Notes: generated from the sequence alone by a model not told the origin. A DNA stretch of 19,566 nucleotides from Bacillota bacterium (GCA_017577925.1 PKQU01000010.1:1-19566), one strand, 5' to 3'. Shown: positions 7,109 to 14,230, counted from the stretch's first letter. Translations and numbers: made by a program.

Positions 7109-8094
7109 CACGGCTGCACCGGTCGTCCGCGTTCGGCCAACAGGCGTACAATCGCCCGGTCGTGCGCGGGCGGGAGGATCTTGTCGGGGTTAACCGTACG
7201 CCTGACGGTCCAGGTCGACGGGTCCTCCGGGTCGAGCTGCTCCAGGTAGTCGATCACTTCCTTGGTGATCGGCGTCGGCGTGGACGCCCCGGCGGTGACA
7301 GCCACCTTCTTCTTCCCCTTGAACCACTCCGGCTTGATCTCCGTCACGTCGGCCACACGGTAGGCGGGCACACCGGCGATCTCTTCGGCCACCTGCGCCA
7401 GCCGGTTGGAGTTGTTGCTGCGCGGGTCGCCGACGACGATGCAGATGTCCGCCTCCTTGGCCTGCTCGGCTACGGCCTCCTGGCGCAGCTGCGTGGCCAG
7501 GCAGATCTCGTTGTGCACCTCCGCCGTCGGGTACTTTTGCTTCACTTTGGCGATCAGGTGGGCGACATCCCACTGACTCATCGTCGTCTGGTTGGTAACG
7601 ATCAACTTGTCCGCCTTCAGGTCAAGGGCGTCGATATCGGCTTCGCTTTCCACGAGGTGCACCCGGCCCGGTGCCACACCCATGGCCCCCTCCGGTTCCG
7701 GGTGGCCGCGCTTTCCGATGTAGATCACCTCGTACCCTTGGGCCGTCTTCTCGCGGATCAGCTCATGGGTGCGGGTCACATCGGGACAGGTGGCATCGAC
7801 AATGGTCAGGCCCTTCTCCCGCGCCCGCCGGCGCACTTCAGGGGATACGCCGTGGGCGGTGAACACGACGGTCCCCTTGTCGATCTGCTCGAGAAGCGAC
7901 AGGCGGTCCGCGCCGTCAAGGGTGCGAATGCCCAGTTTCTCGAAGGCGTCGACAACATGCCGGTTGTGGACAATCATGCCCAGGATATAAATCGGCCGCG
8001 GCAAATCGGGGTTTTTCGCCGCATACTGGGCAAGCATCATCGCATCGACAACGCCGTAACAATACCCGCGCGGCGTGATTTTGATCACTTCCAC
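7108..8094 (-). CDS. ispH: 4-hydroxy-3-methylbut-2-enyl diphosphate reductase
   Basis: This 328-residue enzyme catalyses the last step of the MEP isoprenoid pathway, reducing HMBPP to IPP and DMAPP with a 4Fe-4S cluster. The three cluster cysteines are present: Cys12 in PRGYCYGV, Cys103 in DATCPDV and Cys198 in NEICLAT. The substrate-binding histidines (His43, His81, His131), Glu133-type HPEPEGAMG loop and NQTTMS motif are also present. The frame is open 93 bases further upstream, but the start is put at GTG (8094), nine bases after AGGAGG. This gives MEVIKITPRGYCYG, matching the N-terminus of Bacillus IspH; a TTG six bases upstream is too close to the ribosome site. Its stop overlaps the following kinase start, and it is divergent from the murF-like gene. 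Confidence 0.96.
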   Translation of the reverse strand: MEVIKITPRGYCYGVVDAMMLAQYAAKNPDLPRPIYILGMIVHNRHVVDAFEKLGIRTLDGADRLSLLEQIDKGTVVFTAHGVSPEVRRRAREKGLTIVDATCPDVTRTHELIREKTAQGYEVIYIGKRGHPEPEGAMGVAPGRVHLVESEADIDALDLKADKLIVTNQTTMSQWDVAHLIAKVKQKYPTAEVHNEICLATQLRQEAVAEQAKEADICIVVGDPRSNNSNRLAQVAEEIAGVPAYRVADVTEIKPEWFKGKKKVAVTAGASTPTPITKEVIDYLEQLDPEDPSTWTVRRTVNPDKILPPAHDRAIVRLLAERGRPVQP

Positions 8095-8124
8095 GGACAA
8101 GCGCCTCCTCTCGCTTACGTTTTC

Positions 8125-8133
8125 ATTGTACCA
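8125..8133 (-). promoter_or_regulatory. extended -10 promoter for ispH
   Basis: On the minus strand TGG directly precedes TACAAT (-10 at 8130-8125, 5 of 6), forming an extended -10 element. No good -35 lies 16-18 bp upstream (a TTGGCC is about 22 bp away). The ribosome site AGGAGG follows 21 bases downstream, giving a short leader. Confidence 0.5.
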
Positions 8134-8261
8134 CGGTTCGCAAATCCGTTTCGGCCAAAATGCAACCAACCGCACACGCACCGTCACCGCTTACCGCAAA
8201 CATCCATAGGATAGTAGGGCCACCTCCGCTCCGGCGGCGATCGTGAAAGGGGGAACCTTGC

Positions 8262-9641
8262 TTGTACCCGCTCCGACTGCGGCAAATCGCCACCTTGCTC
8301 CAGGGTAAAATCATTCGCGGCAATCCCGACCTCGTCTTGACCAACGTCTATTACCGGCGCGGCCGGCACATCAACGCGCGCACCCTTTTTTTCTTCTATG
8401 ACAGCCGCGGGCGAAAACGCCCCGACCTGCGCGACCTCTCCCCGGGCGCGGTGGTCACGTCGCGCGATCTCTTGCCCCTTGTCCCCGCTCGGCTGCCCGT
8501 CATCGTCGTCAACAACCCGTTTCGCGCCCTCTGGAAGCTGGCACGCTGGCAGCGCAACCAGCTGGCCATCCCCGTCATCGGCATCACCGGAAGCGCCGGA
8601 AAGTCCACGACCACGGCAATGACGGCCGCCATCCTCAGCCGCGTCCACCCGACATTGCACACCGTGGGCAACCTCAACACCACCACCTGGTTTCCGTTTC
8701 AGATGTTGCGCGTCTCCCCACGCCACCGCGCCGTCGTCTTCGAGATGGGCATGAACCGCCTCGGCGACATTCGCCAGCATTCCCGGGCGGCGCGGCCGTC
8801 CATCGCCGTGATCACCAACATCGGGGAAGCCCACGTGGGCAACCTGGGCAACACGTTGGACAATGTGGTGCGCGCCAAACAGGAGATCATCGAGGGCCTG
8901 TCTCCGACCGGCACCCTCGTGCTCAACGCCGACGACGAGCGGTCGCGCCGCATCGACACGCGCAAGGTACGCGGACGCGTTGTTACCTTCGGCATTCGAA
9001 ACCCCGCCGACTACCGCGCTAAAGACGTGCGCTACACGTTGACCGGCATGCGCTTTACCGTCGCGCTGCGCGGCGCCAACCACACCTTCCACCTGCCCGT
9101 CTTCGGCGAGCATATGGTCTACAATGCCCTTGCGGCTATCGCCGTCGCCGACCTCCTGGGCATCTCCCCCGCGGCCATGCGCGAGGGGTTGCGCCGTTTT
9201 CGCCCGCCCAAAATGCGCCTGCAGATGATCCGCGGCAAACAGGGGCGGCTGCTCATCAATGATGCCTATAACGCCAACCCGTCGGCCATGATCGCCGGGC
9301 TATCGATCCTCCCGCACCTTCCGCACAAGGGCAAGCGCGTCGCCGTCCTCGGCGACATGATGGAACTGGGCACCCTCACCCACTCGGGCCACAGACGCGT
9401 CGGCCGCTACATCGCCGCACACCGGCCTGTCGACGTGCTCGTGACGGTGGGCCGCTATGGCCGCATCATCGCCGAGGCGGCCCGCGAACGGGGCTTCGGA
9501 CCCGTGTACGCGTTCCCCACCCGTGAAGACGCCCTCAAGTACCTGCTGAAGACGCCACCGGGTTCCGTGTTGTACTTCAAGGCGTCGCGACGGTTGCGTT
9601 TTGAACGCCTGCTTCGTCCCCTGCGCAAGGATGAACGGTAA
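8262..9641 (+). CDS. MurF-like Mur ligase (UDP-MurNAc-tripeptide:D-Ala-D-Ala ligase family)
   Basis: This 459-residue protein starts at TTG, eight bases after AAAGGGGG. The central ATPase domain has the P-loop GITGSAGKSTTT (107-118), FEMGMN (160-165), NIGEAHVG (187-193) and ARAK-like RAKQEI, with Lys206 at the position of the carbamylated lysine. The C-terminal domain has NDAYNANPSAM and GDMMELG, both typical of MurF. Two features are odd: canonical MurF reads GSNGKTTTK(D/E)M, so GKS replaces GKT and the following Lys-acid pair is missing. The N-terminal domain (1-85) also lacks the usual DSR and GDLFVAL-type UMP-binding motifs and looks shortened. It stands alone rather than in a ddl/mur cluster. 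It may be the cell's MurF, but a paralogue acting on another peptide precursor is equally plausible. Confidence 0.85.
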   Translation: MYPLRLRQIATLLQGKIIRGNPDLVLTNVYYRRGRHINARTLFFFYDSRGRKRPDLRDLSPGAVVTSRDLLPLVPARLPVIVVNNPFRALWKLARWQRNQLAIPVIGITGSAGKSTTTAMTAAILSRVHPTLHTVGNLNTTTWFPFQMLRVSPRHRAVVFEMGMNRLGDIRQHSRAARPSIAVITNIGEAHVGNLGNTLDNVVRAKQEIIEGLSPTGTLVLNADDERSRRIDTRKVRGRVVTFGIRNPADYRAKDVRYTLTGMRFTVALRGANHTFHLPVFGEHMVYNALAAIAVADLLGISPAAMREGLRRFRPPKMRLQMIRGKQGRLLINDAYNANPSAMIAGLSILPHLPHKGKRVAVLGDMMELGTLTHSGHRRVGRYIAAHRPVDVLVTVGRYGRIIAEAARERGFGPVYAFPTREDALKYLLKTPPGSVLYFKASRRLRFERLLRPLRKDER

Positions 9642-9660
9642 CCCACCGCGCCCCGCGCCG

Positions 9661-9707
9661 GCCACTCTCACGCCTTCCGTCGGGAAGGCCGATGGGAGTG
9701 GCTTTTT
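9661..9707 (+). terminator. intrinsic terminator of the MurF-like gene
   Basis: GCCACTC (9661-9667) pairs with GAGTGGC (9696-9702), with an inner CCTTCC/GGAAGG stem, followed at once by TTTTT (9703-9707). It begins 20 bp after the stop codon. Confidence 0.85.
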
Positions 9708-9721
9708 GCGGCCAATTTGTA

Positions 9722-9759
9722 ATATAACAGTTTGCAAAACAGGAGATGTGTTATATAAT
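9722..9759 (+). promoter_or_regulatory. sigma-A promoter overlapped by an inverted repeat
   Basis: A perfect TATAAT (-10, 9754-9759) is preceded by TTTGCA (9731-9736, 17-base spacer) or TTGCAA (9732-9737, 16-base spacer). The arms ATATAACA (9722-9729) and TGTTATAT (9749-9756) form an exact inverted repeat with a 19-base gap, bracketing the -35 and running into the -10. A repressor binding these arms would block the promoter; the regulator is unknown. The AT-rich patch stands out from its surroundings. It drives the small zinc-ribbon gene. Confidence 0.7.
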
Positions 9760-9791
9760 GAAGACAGATCCCGCGTAAGGAGGTCTTCCTC

Positions 9792-9998
9792 ATGCGTTCC
9801 CTGGCCGAGTTTTACGGGTGGACCACGCCGGAGATGATGCCGACGCCGTGGGACCAGGATGTGAAGCGGCAGCTTGTCTCCGCACGCCAACCCCTGGTGC
9901 GACGCTGCGAGTGCGCGTGCTGCGGCGCCTCCTTCTTCGCTCCCCCGGGTTCGGTGCTCTACGAATGCGAACGCTGCCTTAACCAACGCGACGAATAG
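9792..9998 (+). CDS. small zinc-ribbon protein of unknown function
   Basis: This gene encodes 68 residues. The case for a real gene is strong: a consensus -10 promoter, a perfect Shine-Dalgarno AAGGAGGT eight bases before the ATG, and a terminator just after the stop. The N-terminal half (MRSLAEFYGWTTPEMMPTPW) is aromatic and proline-rich. The C-terminal half has Cys39, 41, 43 and 44, then Cys59 and 62. Cys41-x2-Cys44 and Cys59-x2-Cys62 make a four-cysteine zinc ribbon with a 14-residue loop. No signal peptide or membrane segment is seen. I do not recognise the family; the ribbon would suit nucleic-acid or protein binding. The neighbours (MurF-like ligase, convergent argS) give no clear functional link, and it is transcribed alone. 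Confidence 0.8.
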   Translation: MRSLAEFYGWTTPEMMPTPWDQDVKRQLVSARQPLVRRCECACCGASFFAPPGSVLYECERCLNQRDE

Positions 9999-10016
9999 GG
10001 CTTGGCCGCAAACGCC

Positions 10017-10067
10017 AAACGGCCCCGGCTGCTGCCGCGAACCCTTCGCGGGCAACCGGGGCCGTTT
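10017..10067. terminator. bidirectional terminator between the zinc-ribbon gene and argS
   Basis: AAACGGCCCCGG (10017-10028) pairs exactly with CCGGGGCCGTTT (10056-10067), and GCCGCGAA/TTCGCGGGC forms an inner stem. Short TTT runs close the stem on both strands. It sits 18 bp after the zinc-ribbon stop and 9 bp after the argS stop, so it can serve both convergent genes. Confidence 0.75.
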
Positions 10068-10076
10068 CCCTTCGCC

Positions 10077-11747
10077 TTACATCCGCTCCGGCGCCGACAC
10101 GCCGATGAGACGCAGACCGTTTCTCAGGACGGTCTGCACCGCCTTGGCCAGGGCCAGTCGCCCCTGCGTCAATTCGGCGTCATCGGTAAGGATGCGTTCG
10201 GCATTGTAGTAGCTGTGGAAGAGCGCCGCCAGGTCGTAGACGTACCGGACGATGCGGTGCGGCTCGAGCGCTTCGGCAGCCGCGACGATCTCTTCGGGAA
10301 ACGCCGCCAGTTTCTTCATCAGGTCCACTTCTTTCTCCTCCGTCAGGCGGTGAAGGCCCGCCGGCGGATCGGCGAGGGCAATCCCCTGTTCCGCCGCCTG
10401 ACGGAACACGCTGCAGATGCGGGCATGGGCGTACTGAACGTAATAAACAGGGTTTTCATTGGACTGGGACACCGCCAGGTCGAGGTCGAAGTCGAGGTGC
10501 GTGTCCGGGCTGCGCGCGGTTAGGAAGTAGCGCATGGCGTCGACGCCGACCTCGTCCATCAGCTCGCGCAACGTGACCGCCTTGCCGGTGCGCTTGGACA
10601 TGCGCACCTCCTCGCCGTTCTGGTACAGGCGGACGATCTGGTTGATGAGCACGACGAGCCGGTCCGGGTCATAGCCGAGCGCAGCCATCGCCGCTTTCAT
10701 CCGCGGAATGTAGCCGTGGTGGTCGGCCCCCCAGATGTTGATCACCTTATCGAAGCCGCGCTTGAACTTGTCATCGTGATAGGCGATGTCCGGCGTCAAA
10801 TAGGTGTACGTGCCGTCGCTCTTCACCAGGACGCGGTCCTTGTCGTCGCCAAAGGCCGTGGAGCGGAACCACACCGCGCCGTCCTTCTCGTAGGTGTGGC
10901 CGCGCTCGGCCAGCTCGTTCAAGATGGCCTCCACCTTGCCCGATTCGTACAGCGACGTCTCGCTGTACCATACGTCGAACCGCACGCCAAAGTCGGCCAG
11001 ATCGCGCTTGATCTTGGCCATTTCCTTTTCCAGCCCATAGCGACGGAAGAAGGCCAGCCGCTCCTCTTCCGGCAGCTTGAGCAGCGCGTCGCCGTGCTCG
11101 CGGGCCAGCTCCCGGCCGAATTCGACGATGTCGTCCCCATGATAGCCGTCGGCGATCATCGGCACGTCCTCGCCGAGGGCCTGGCGGTAGCGAATCTCGA
11201 TCGACTGGGCCAGCTTGGCGATCTGATTGCCGGCGTCGTTGATGTAGTACTCGCGCGTCACATCATAACCGGCCATTTCCAGCAAGTTGCACAGCGCGTC
11301 ACCCAACGCCGCTCCCCGCGCGTGGCCGACATGCAGGCTGCCGGTGGGGTTGGCGCTGACGAACTCCACCTGTACCTTTTGTCCGCGACCGACGTCGGCC
11401 TTCCCGTACGCCTCGCCCATGGCCAACACTTCGCGCACCACGTCGGCCAGGTAGGAGTTGTCCAAAAACAGGTTGATGAAGCCGGGGCCGGCCACCTCCA
11501 CTCGCTTCACCCCGGCCGCCGCCGGATCAAACCGGCTCACAATGGCCTCGGCGATTTGCCGCGGCGGCTGTTTGGCCACCCGGGTAAGCTGCATCGCGAG
11601 GTTCGTCGCGTAATCGCCGTGGGCTTTGTCCCGCGGCACATCCAGCTGGATCTCCGGCAAGGCGTTCTCCTCGATGCCCAGCGCGGCCAGTGCCGCCTTC
11701 TTCAGTTCCGTGACCAGCCGCGCCTTCACCTGTTCGGTTGCGTACAT
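10077..11747 (-). CDS. argS: arginyl-tRNA synthetase
   Basis: This class I synthetase of 556 residues charges tRNA-Arg in the cytosol. The N-terminal Add-1 domain (about 1-110) recognises the tRNA D-loop. The HIGH motif is ANPTGSLHVGH, with HVGH at 139-142, and the KMSKS-equivalent is RMSKRTGK (MSKR at 383-386). A C-terminal helical anticodon-binding domain ends in the characteristic GLRLIGVSAPERM. The frame is open 24 codons further upstream, but MYATEQVKARLV at 11747 is the natural start. The ribosome site AAAGGAGG (11761-11768) is 13 bases away, inside the ywiB coding region, and the two genes overlap by 22 bp, implying coupled translation. No T-box leader is visible. Confidence 0.96.
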   Translation of the reverse strand: MYATEQVKARLVTELKKAALAALGIEENALPEIQLDVPRDKAHGDYATNLAMQLTRVAKQPPRQIAEAIVSRFDPAAAGVKRVEVAGPGFINLFLDNSYLADVVREVLAMGEAYGKADVGRGQKVQVEFVSANPTGSLHVGHARGAALGDALCNLLEMAGYDVTREYYINDAGNQIAKLAQSIEIRYRQALGEDVPMIADGYHGDDIVEFGRELAREHGDALLKLPEEERLAFFRRYGLEKEMAKIKRDLADFGVRFDVWYSETSLYESGKVEAILNELAERGHTYEKDGAVWFRSTAFGDDKDRVLVKSDGTYTYLTPDIAYHDDKFKRGFDKVINIWGADHHGYIPRMKAAMAALGYDPDRLVVLINQIVRLYQNGEEVRMSKRTGKAVTLRELMDEVGVDAMRYFLTARSPDTHLDFDLDLAVSQSNENPVYYVQYAHARICSVFRQAAEQGIALADPPAGLHRLTEEKEVDLMKKLAAFPEEIVAAAEALEPHRIVRYVYDLAALFHSYYNAERILTDDAELTQGRLALAKAVQTVLRNGLRLIGVSAPERM

Positions 11748-12169
11748 GGGCGCGCTTCTCCCTCCTTTATCATGACCGTTAACCGACGTTCGCCCATCGG
11801 CTCTCCCCCCAGCGTCCACGCATAGGCAATGCGAATGACCAAACCGGGCGGGTCCTCCGTTTCCGCCACGTCAACCGTCCGGGTGTGCGTGGTCAACGCA
11901 AAGCGTCCATACGGCGTGCTGAAGGTCCCCGACGTCACCGCACCAGGAACGAACACTTGTTCCATCGACCGCGCGCCGCGCCGCAGGAGCACCACCCGGT
12001 TCGGCTGCACCTTGAGGATGGTGGAGACACGCCCGTCGTCCTGCTCCTCGTCGTAGCGGACGTACCAGCCTTCCGGACGCCGATACAGGAAGCCTGTGTA
12101 CATAAAGGCCTCCTGCCGCCCGTCCGCCACCGTCGCCAGTTCGATGCGTACCGGCCGTCCGCTATCCAT
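11726..12169 (-). CDS. ywiB: DUF1934 beta-barrel protein (YwiB family)
   Basis: This is a 147-residue protein, close to the 142 or so residues of B. subtilis YwiB. The starting Met (12169) follows a GGGGGAG ribosome site and begins MDSGRPVRIEL; the open frame extends 51 codons upstream but would cross the promoter. The sequence alternates strands with features typical of DUF1934: GFLYRRPEGWYVRYDEEQDDG, VLLRRGARSMEQVFVPG, TPYGRFALTT, and a final strand LTVMIKEG. The family is a calycin-like barrel of unknown function. Linkage directly upstream of argS is conserved in Bacillus. Here the last 22 bp overlap argS. The family call rests on this context and sequence memory, so it is good but not certain. 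Confidence 0.85.
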   Translation of the reverse strand: MDSGRPVRIELATVADGRQEAFMYTGFLYRRPEGWYVRYDEEQDDGRVSTILKVQPNRVVLLRRGARSMEQVFVPGAVTSGTFSTPYGRFALTTHTRTVDVAETEDPPGLVIRIAYAWTLGGEPMGERRLTVMIKEGEARPCTQPNR

Positions 12170-12196
12170 CTGGCTCCCCCTTCCTGTCTTCGCTCC

Positions 12197-12225
12197 ATTG
12201 TAGCCCTTTCCGCCGAGGAACACAA
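12197..12225 (-). promoter_or_regulatory. sigma-A promoter for ywiB-argS
   Basis: On the minus strand TTGTGT (12225-12220, 3 of 6) and TACAAT (12202-12197, 5 of 6) are 17 bases apart. The promoter lies just downstream of the speB terminator and about 28 bp before the ywiB start, making ywiB-argS an independent unit. Confidence 0.6.
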
Positions 12226-12248
12226 GCGGGTTGGTCACAAGCAACAAA

Positions 12249-12281
12249 CGCCCTTTCCCACCCACAGGGCGGAAAAGGGCG
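12249..12281 (-). terminator. intrinsic terminator after speB
   Basis: CGCCCTTT (12249-12256) pairs with AAAGGGCG (12274-12281), with a further short CC/GG extension. On the minus strand it is followed by GTTTGTTGCTTG, a modest T-rich tail. It begins about 30 bp after the speB stop. Confidence 0.65.
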
Positions 12282-12309
12282 TGCGTGCAGCAGGTCTTCC
12301 CCTCGCGCG

Positions 12310-13179
12310 TCACCGGACCCACCCGAGGAGAATTTCCCGCACCAGCTTGGCGGCCACGATCGGCGTCTGTTCCGTCGGGTCGTATACCGGGGCCACTTCC
12401 ACAATGTCGGCGCCCACCACGCGCACATCGGAACGCGCAATGGCATGGATCGTCTCGAGCAATTCGCGCGACGTGATGCCGCCGGACTCGGCCGTGCCCG
12501 TGCCGGGCGCGAAGGCCGGGTCGAGGACGTCGATGTCGATCGTCACGTAGACCGGGCGCCCCGCCAGCTCCGGCAGCACCCGCTTGACGGGTTCCAGCAC
12601 CTCAAAGGGGTAAAAATGCAGGTGCTGGCGGGCAAAGGCGAATTCCTCCCGGGTTCCCGAGCGGACACCGAAGGAATAGACGCGGTCCCCGCCCAACAGA
12701 TCGACGGCCTTGCGAATCGGCGTGGCGTGGGACAACTCCTCACCCTCGTATTCCGTACGCAGGTCGGCGTGGGCATCGATGTGCACAAGCACCACGTCGG
12801 GATACGCCTCATGAACGGCCTGGATCACCGGCCATGAACAGAGATGTTCTCCGCCCAGGCCGAGGGGGAACTTCCCGTCGGCGAGGAACGTGCGCACCGC
12901 GTCGCGGATGCGCTCGAGGCTTCGCGCCGCGTTGCCGAAGGGCAGCGGGATGTCCCCCGCGTCAAAGTAGGCCACCTCGTCCAGATGCCGGTCAAGGTAC
13001 GGGCTGTACTCTTCGAGGCCAATCGACGCCTCGCGGATGCGCGCCGGGCCAAAGCGCGAACCCGGACGAAAGCTGACCGTCCAGTCCATCGGCATGCCGT
13101 AGATCACGGCGCGCGCCTCGGCATAGCTGGCGCGGCTGGCGATGAAGACCTTGCCCGAATACGCTTCGTCAAACCGCAT
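12310..13179 (-). CDS. speB: agmatinase (ureohydrolase)
   Basis: This 289-residue enzyme hydrolyses agmatine to putrescine and urea, or possibly N1-aminopropylagmatine to spermidine. The binuclear manganese ligands of the arginase fold are all present: His112 in GGEHL, Asp135/His137/Asp139 in HIDAHADL, and Asp215/Asp217 in TIDIDVLDP. The N-terminus MRFDEAYSGKVFIASR and the stretch YGMPMDWTVSFRPGSRFGP are very close to Bacillus SpeB. The start is ATG (13179) behind a G-rich ribosome site. It lies 43 bp after speE in a two-gene polyamine operon. The arginine decarboxylase that would supply agmatine is not in the window. Confidence 0.96.
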   Translation of the reverse strand: MRFDEAYSGKVFIASRASYAEARAVIYGMPMDWTVSFRPGSRFGPARIREASIGLEEYSPYLDRHLDEVAYFDAGDIPLPFGNAARSLERIRDAVRTFLADGKFPLGLGGEHLCSWPVIQAVHEAYPDVVLVHIDAHADLRTEYEGEELSHATPIRKAVDLLGGDRVYSFGVRSGTREEFAFARQHLHFYPFEVLEPVKRVLPELAGRPVYVTIDIDVLDPAFAPGTGTAESGGITSRELLETIHAIARSDVRVVGADIVEVAPVYDPTEQTPIVAAKLVREILLGWVR

Positions 13180-13222
13180 GCATCGTCCCCCCGATGGCTG
13201 CGGTGCGCAGGTGCCCGGCCCC

Positions 13223-14059
13223 TTACTCGCCGTCTTGTGTCAGGTCGGCGACAAACTTGGGCAAGCTGAAGGCTGCGCGGTGCAGCGCAGGCGTATAGTA
13301 TTTTGTGTCGATGGCGCGGATGCGGGCTTCGTCGACGTCAAGCGGGTCATAGCGCTTGGAACCGAGGGTAAAGCTCCACAGCCCGCTCGGATACGTCGGG
13401 ATGCTGGCCAAATACAGCCGCGTGATGGGGAAAAGGCTCTTGACGTCGCGGAACACGCGGCGGATAAGATCGGCGTTGAACCACGGCGACTCGGTTTGGG
13501 CCACGAACAGGCCGTCTTCACGGAGAGCCTCAAAAATGCCTTGATAAAACCCTTTTTCAAACAATCCGACGGCCGGCCCCACCGGATCGGTGGAATCGAC
13601 CAGAATCACGTCATAGCAGTTGCGGTTCTCGGCGATGTGCTTGATGCCGTCCTCGATGCGCACGTCAACGCGCGGATCGTCCAACTTGCCGGCGATGGCG
13701 GGGAAAAAGCGCTTCGATGCCTCGATCACGGCGCCGTCGATCTCCACCAGCGTGGCCTTTTCCACCGAGGGGTGCTTCAGGATTTCGCGAATGGCCCCGC
13801 CGTCACCCCCGCCGACGACCAACACATGGCGCGGATTCGGATGGGTATTCAAGGCCACGTGGACGATCATTTCGTGATAGGCGAACTCGTCCACGTCCGT
13901 GGTCATCACCATGCCGTCAAGGACGAGCATGTTGCCAAACTGCTTCGTTTCAATCACGTCAAGCCGCTGATACGGCGTCTGTTCGGTATGCAGCGTGCGG
14001 TTGATTTTCGTGGTGATGCCGTGGTTTTCCGTTTGCTTTTCCGTATACCACAATTCCAT
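13223..14059 (-). CDS. speE: polyamine aminopropyltransferase (spermidine synthase)
   Basis: This 278-residue protein transfers an aminopropyl group from decarboxylated SAM to putrescine (or another amine). It has the N-terminal beta-strand domain MELWYTEKQTENHGITTKI, the SAM-binding GGGDGG motif at 83-88, Glu107-type VEID, and the catalytic Asp155 in DSTDP. The PTYPSGLWSFTLGS substrate loop follows. Length and motifs fit Bacillus SpeE. The start is ATG (14059) behind GACGAGGTGG. It is first in the operon, with speB 43 bp downstream. In Thermus-type pathways this enzyme uses agmatine before SpeB acts; the sequence alone does not say which route is used here. Confidence 0.96.
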   Translation of the reverse strand: MELWYTEKQTENHGITTKINRTLHTEQTPYQRLDVIETKQFGNMLVLDGMVMTTDVDEFAYHEMIVHVALNTHPNPRHVLVVGGGDGGAIREILKHPSVEKATLVEIDGAVIEASKRFFPAIAGKLDDPRVDVRIEDGIKHIAENRNCYDVILVDSTDPVGPAVGLFEKGFYQGIFEALREDGLFVAQTESPWFNADLIRRVFRDVKSLFPITRLYLASIPTYPSGLWSFTLGSKRYDPLDVDEARIRAIDTKYYTPALHRAAFSLPKFVADLTQDGE

Positions 14060-14092
14060 CGGATTCCACCTCGTCCTCTTTCATACCTGATC

Positions 14093-14120
14093 ATTGTAAC
14101 GCACTTTCGGCAAAAGGCAA
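14093..14120 (-). promoter_or_regulatory. sigma-A promoter for speE-speB
   Basis: On the minus strand TTGCCT (14120-14115, 4 of 6) and TACAAT (14098-14093, 5 of 6) are 16 bases apart, with the speE start 34 bp downstream of the -10. It is arranged back to back with the promoter of the penicillin-binding protein gene. Confidence 0.6.
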
Positions 14121-14139
14121 GGCCCTTTTGGCAAATGCC

Positions 14140-14170
14140 GTATAGGCAAAATCTTCGCACGGCTATACTG
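14140..14170 (+). promoter_or_regulatory. candidate sigma-F (forespore) promoter for the class A PBP
   Basis: GTATA (14140-14144) fits the sigma-F -35 consensus GYATA. GGCTATACTG (14161-14170) fits every fixed position of the -10 consensus GGNNANANTR. The spacer is 16 bases, where about 15 is usual. B. subtilis pbpG and pbpF, which encode related forespore PBPs, are sigma-F dependent. The same TATACT could also act as a weak sigma-A -10, but no -35 is found at the proper distance. Confidence 0.55.
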
Positions 14171-14230
14171 ACAGGTACCGGCGGTAGGAAAACCGCATGC
14201 CAAGCTGGACGCGGGAAAGGAGGGGAACGC

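Noticed and set aside
8095..8187. 31-codon upstream extension of ispH
   Set aside because: It would cover the extended -10 promoter and the ribosome site; starting at 8094 matches the usual IspH N-terminus.
8184..9113. 309-codon minus-strand open frame opposite the MurF-like gene
   Set aside because: It is antisense to conserved Mur-ligase motifs and lacks any recognisable domain or ribosome site.
11747..12169. T-box or other riboswitch in front of argS
   Set aside because: The argS start lies inside ywiB and no T-box core (TGGNACCGCG-like) or specifier stem could be found upstream of argS or ywiB.
13142..14230. N-terminal extension of the PBP frame (1043 codons in total) across speE
   Set aside because: The frame happens to be open antisense to speE. 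The GTG at 14231 has an ideal ribosome site and is followed at once by the membrane anchor.
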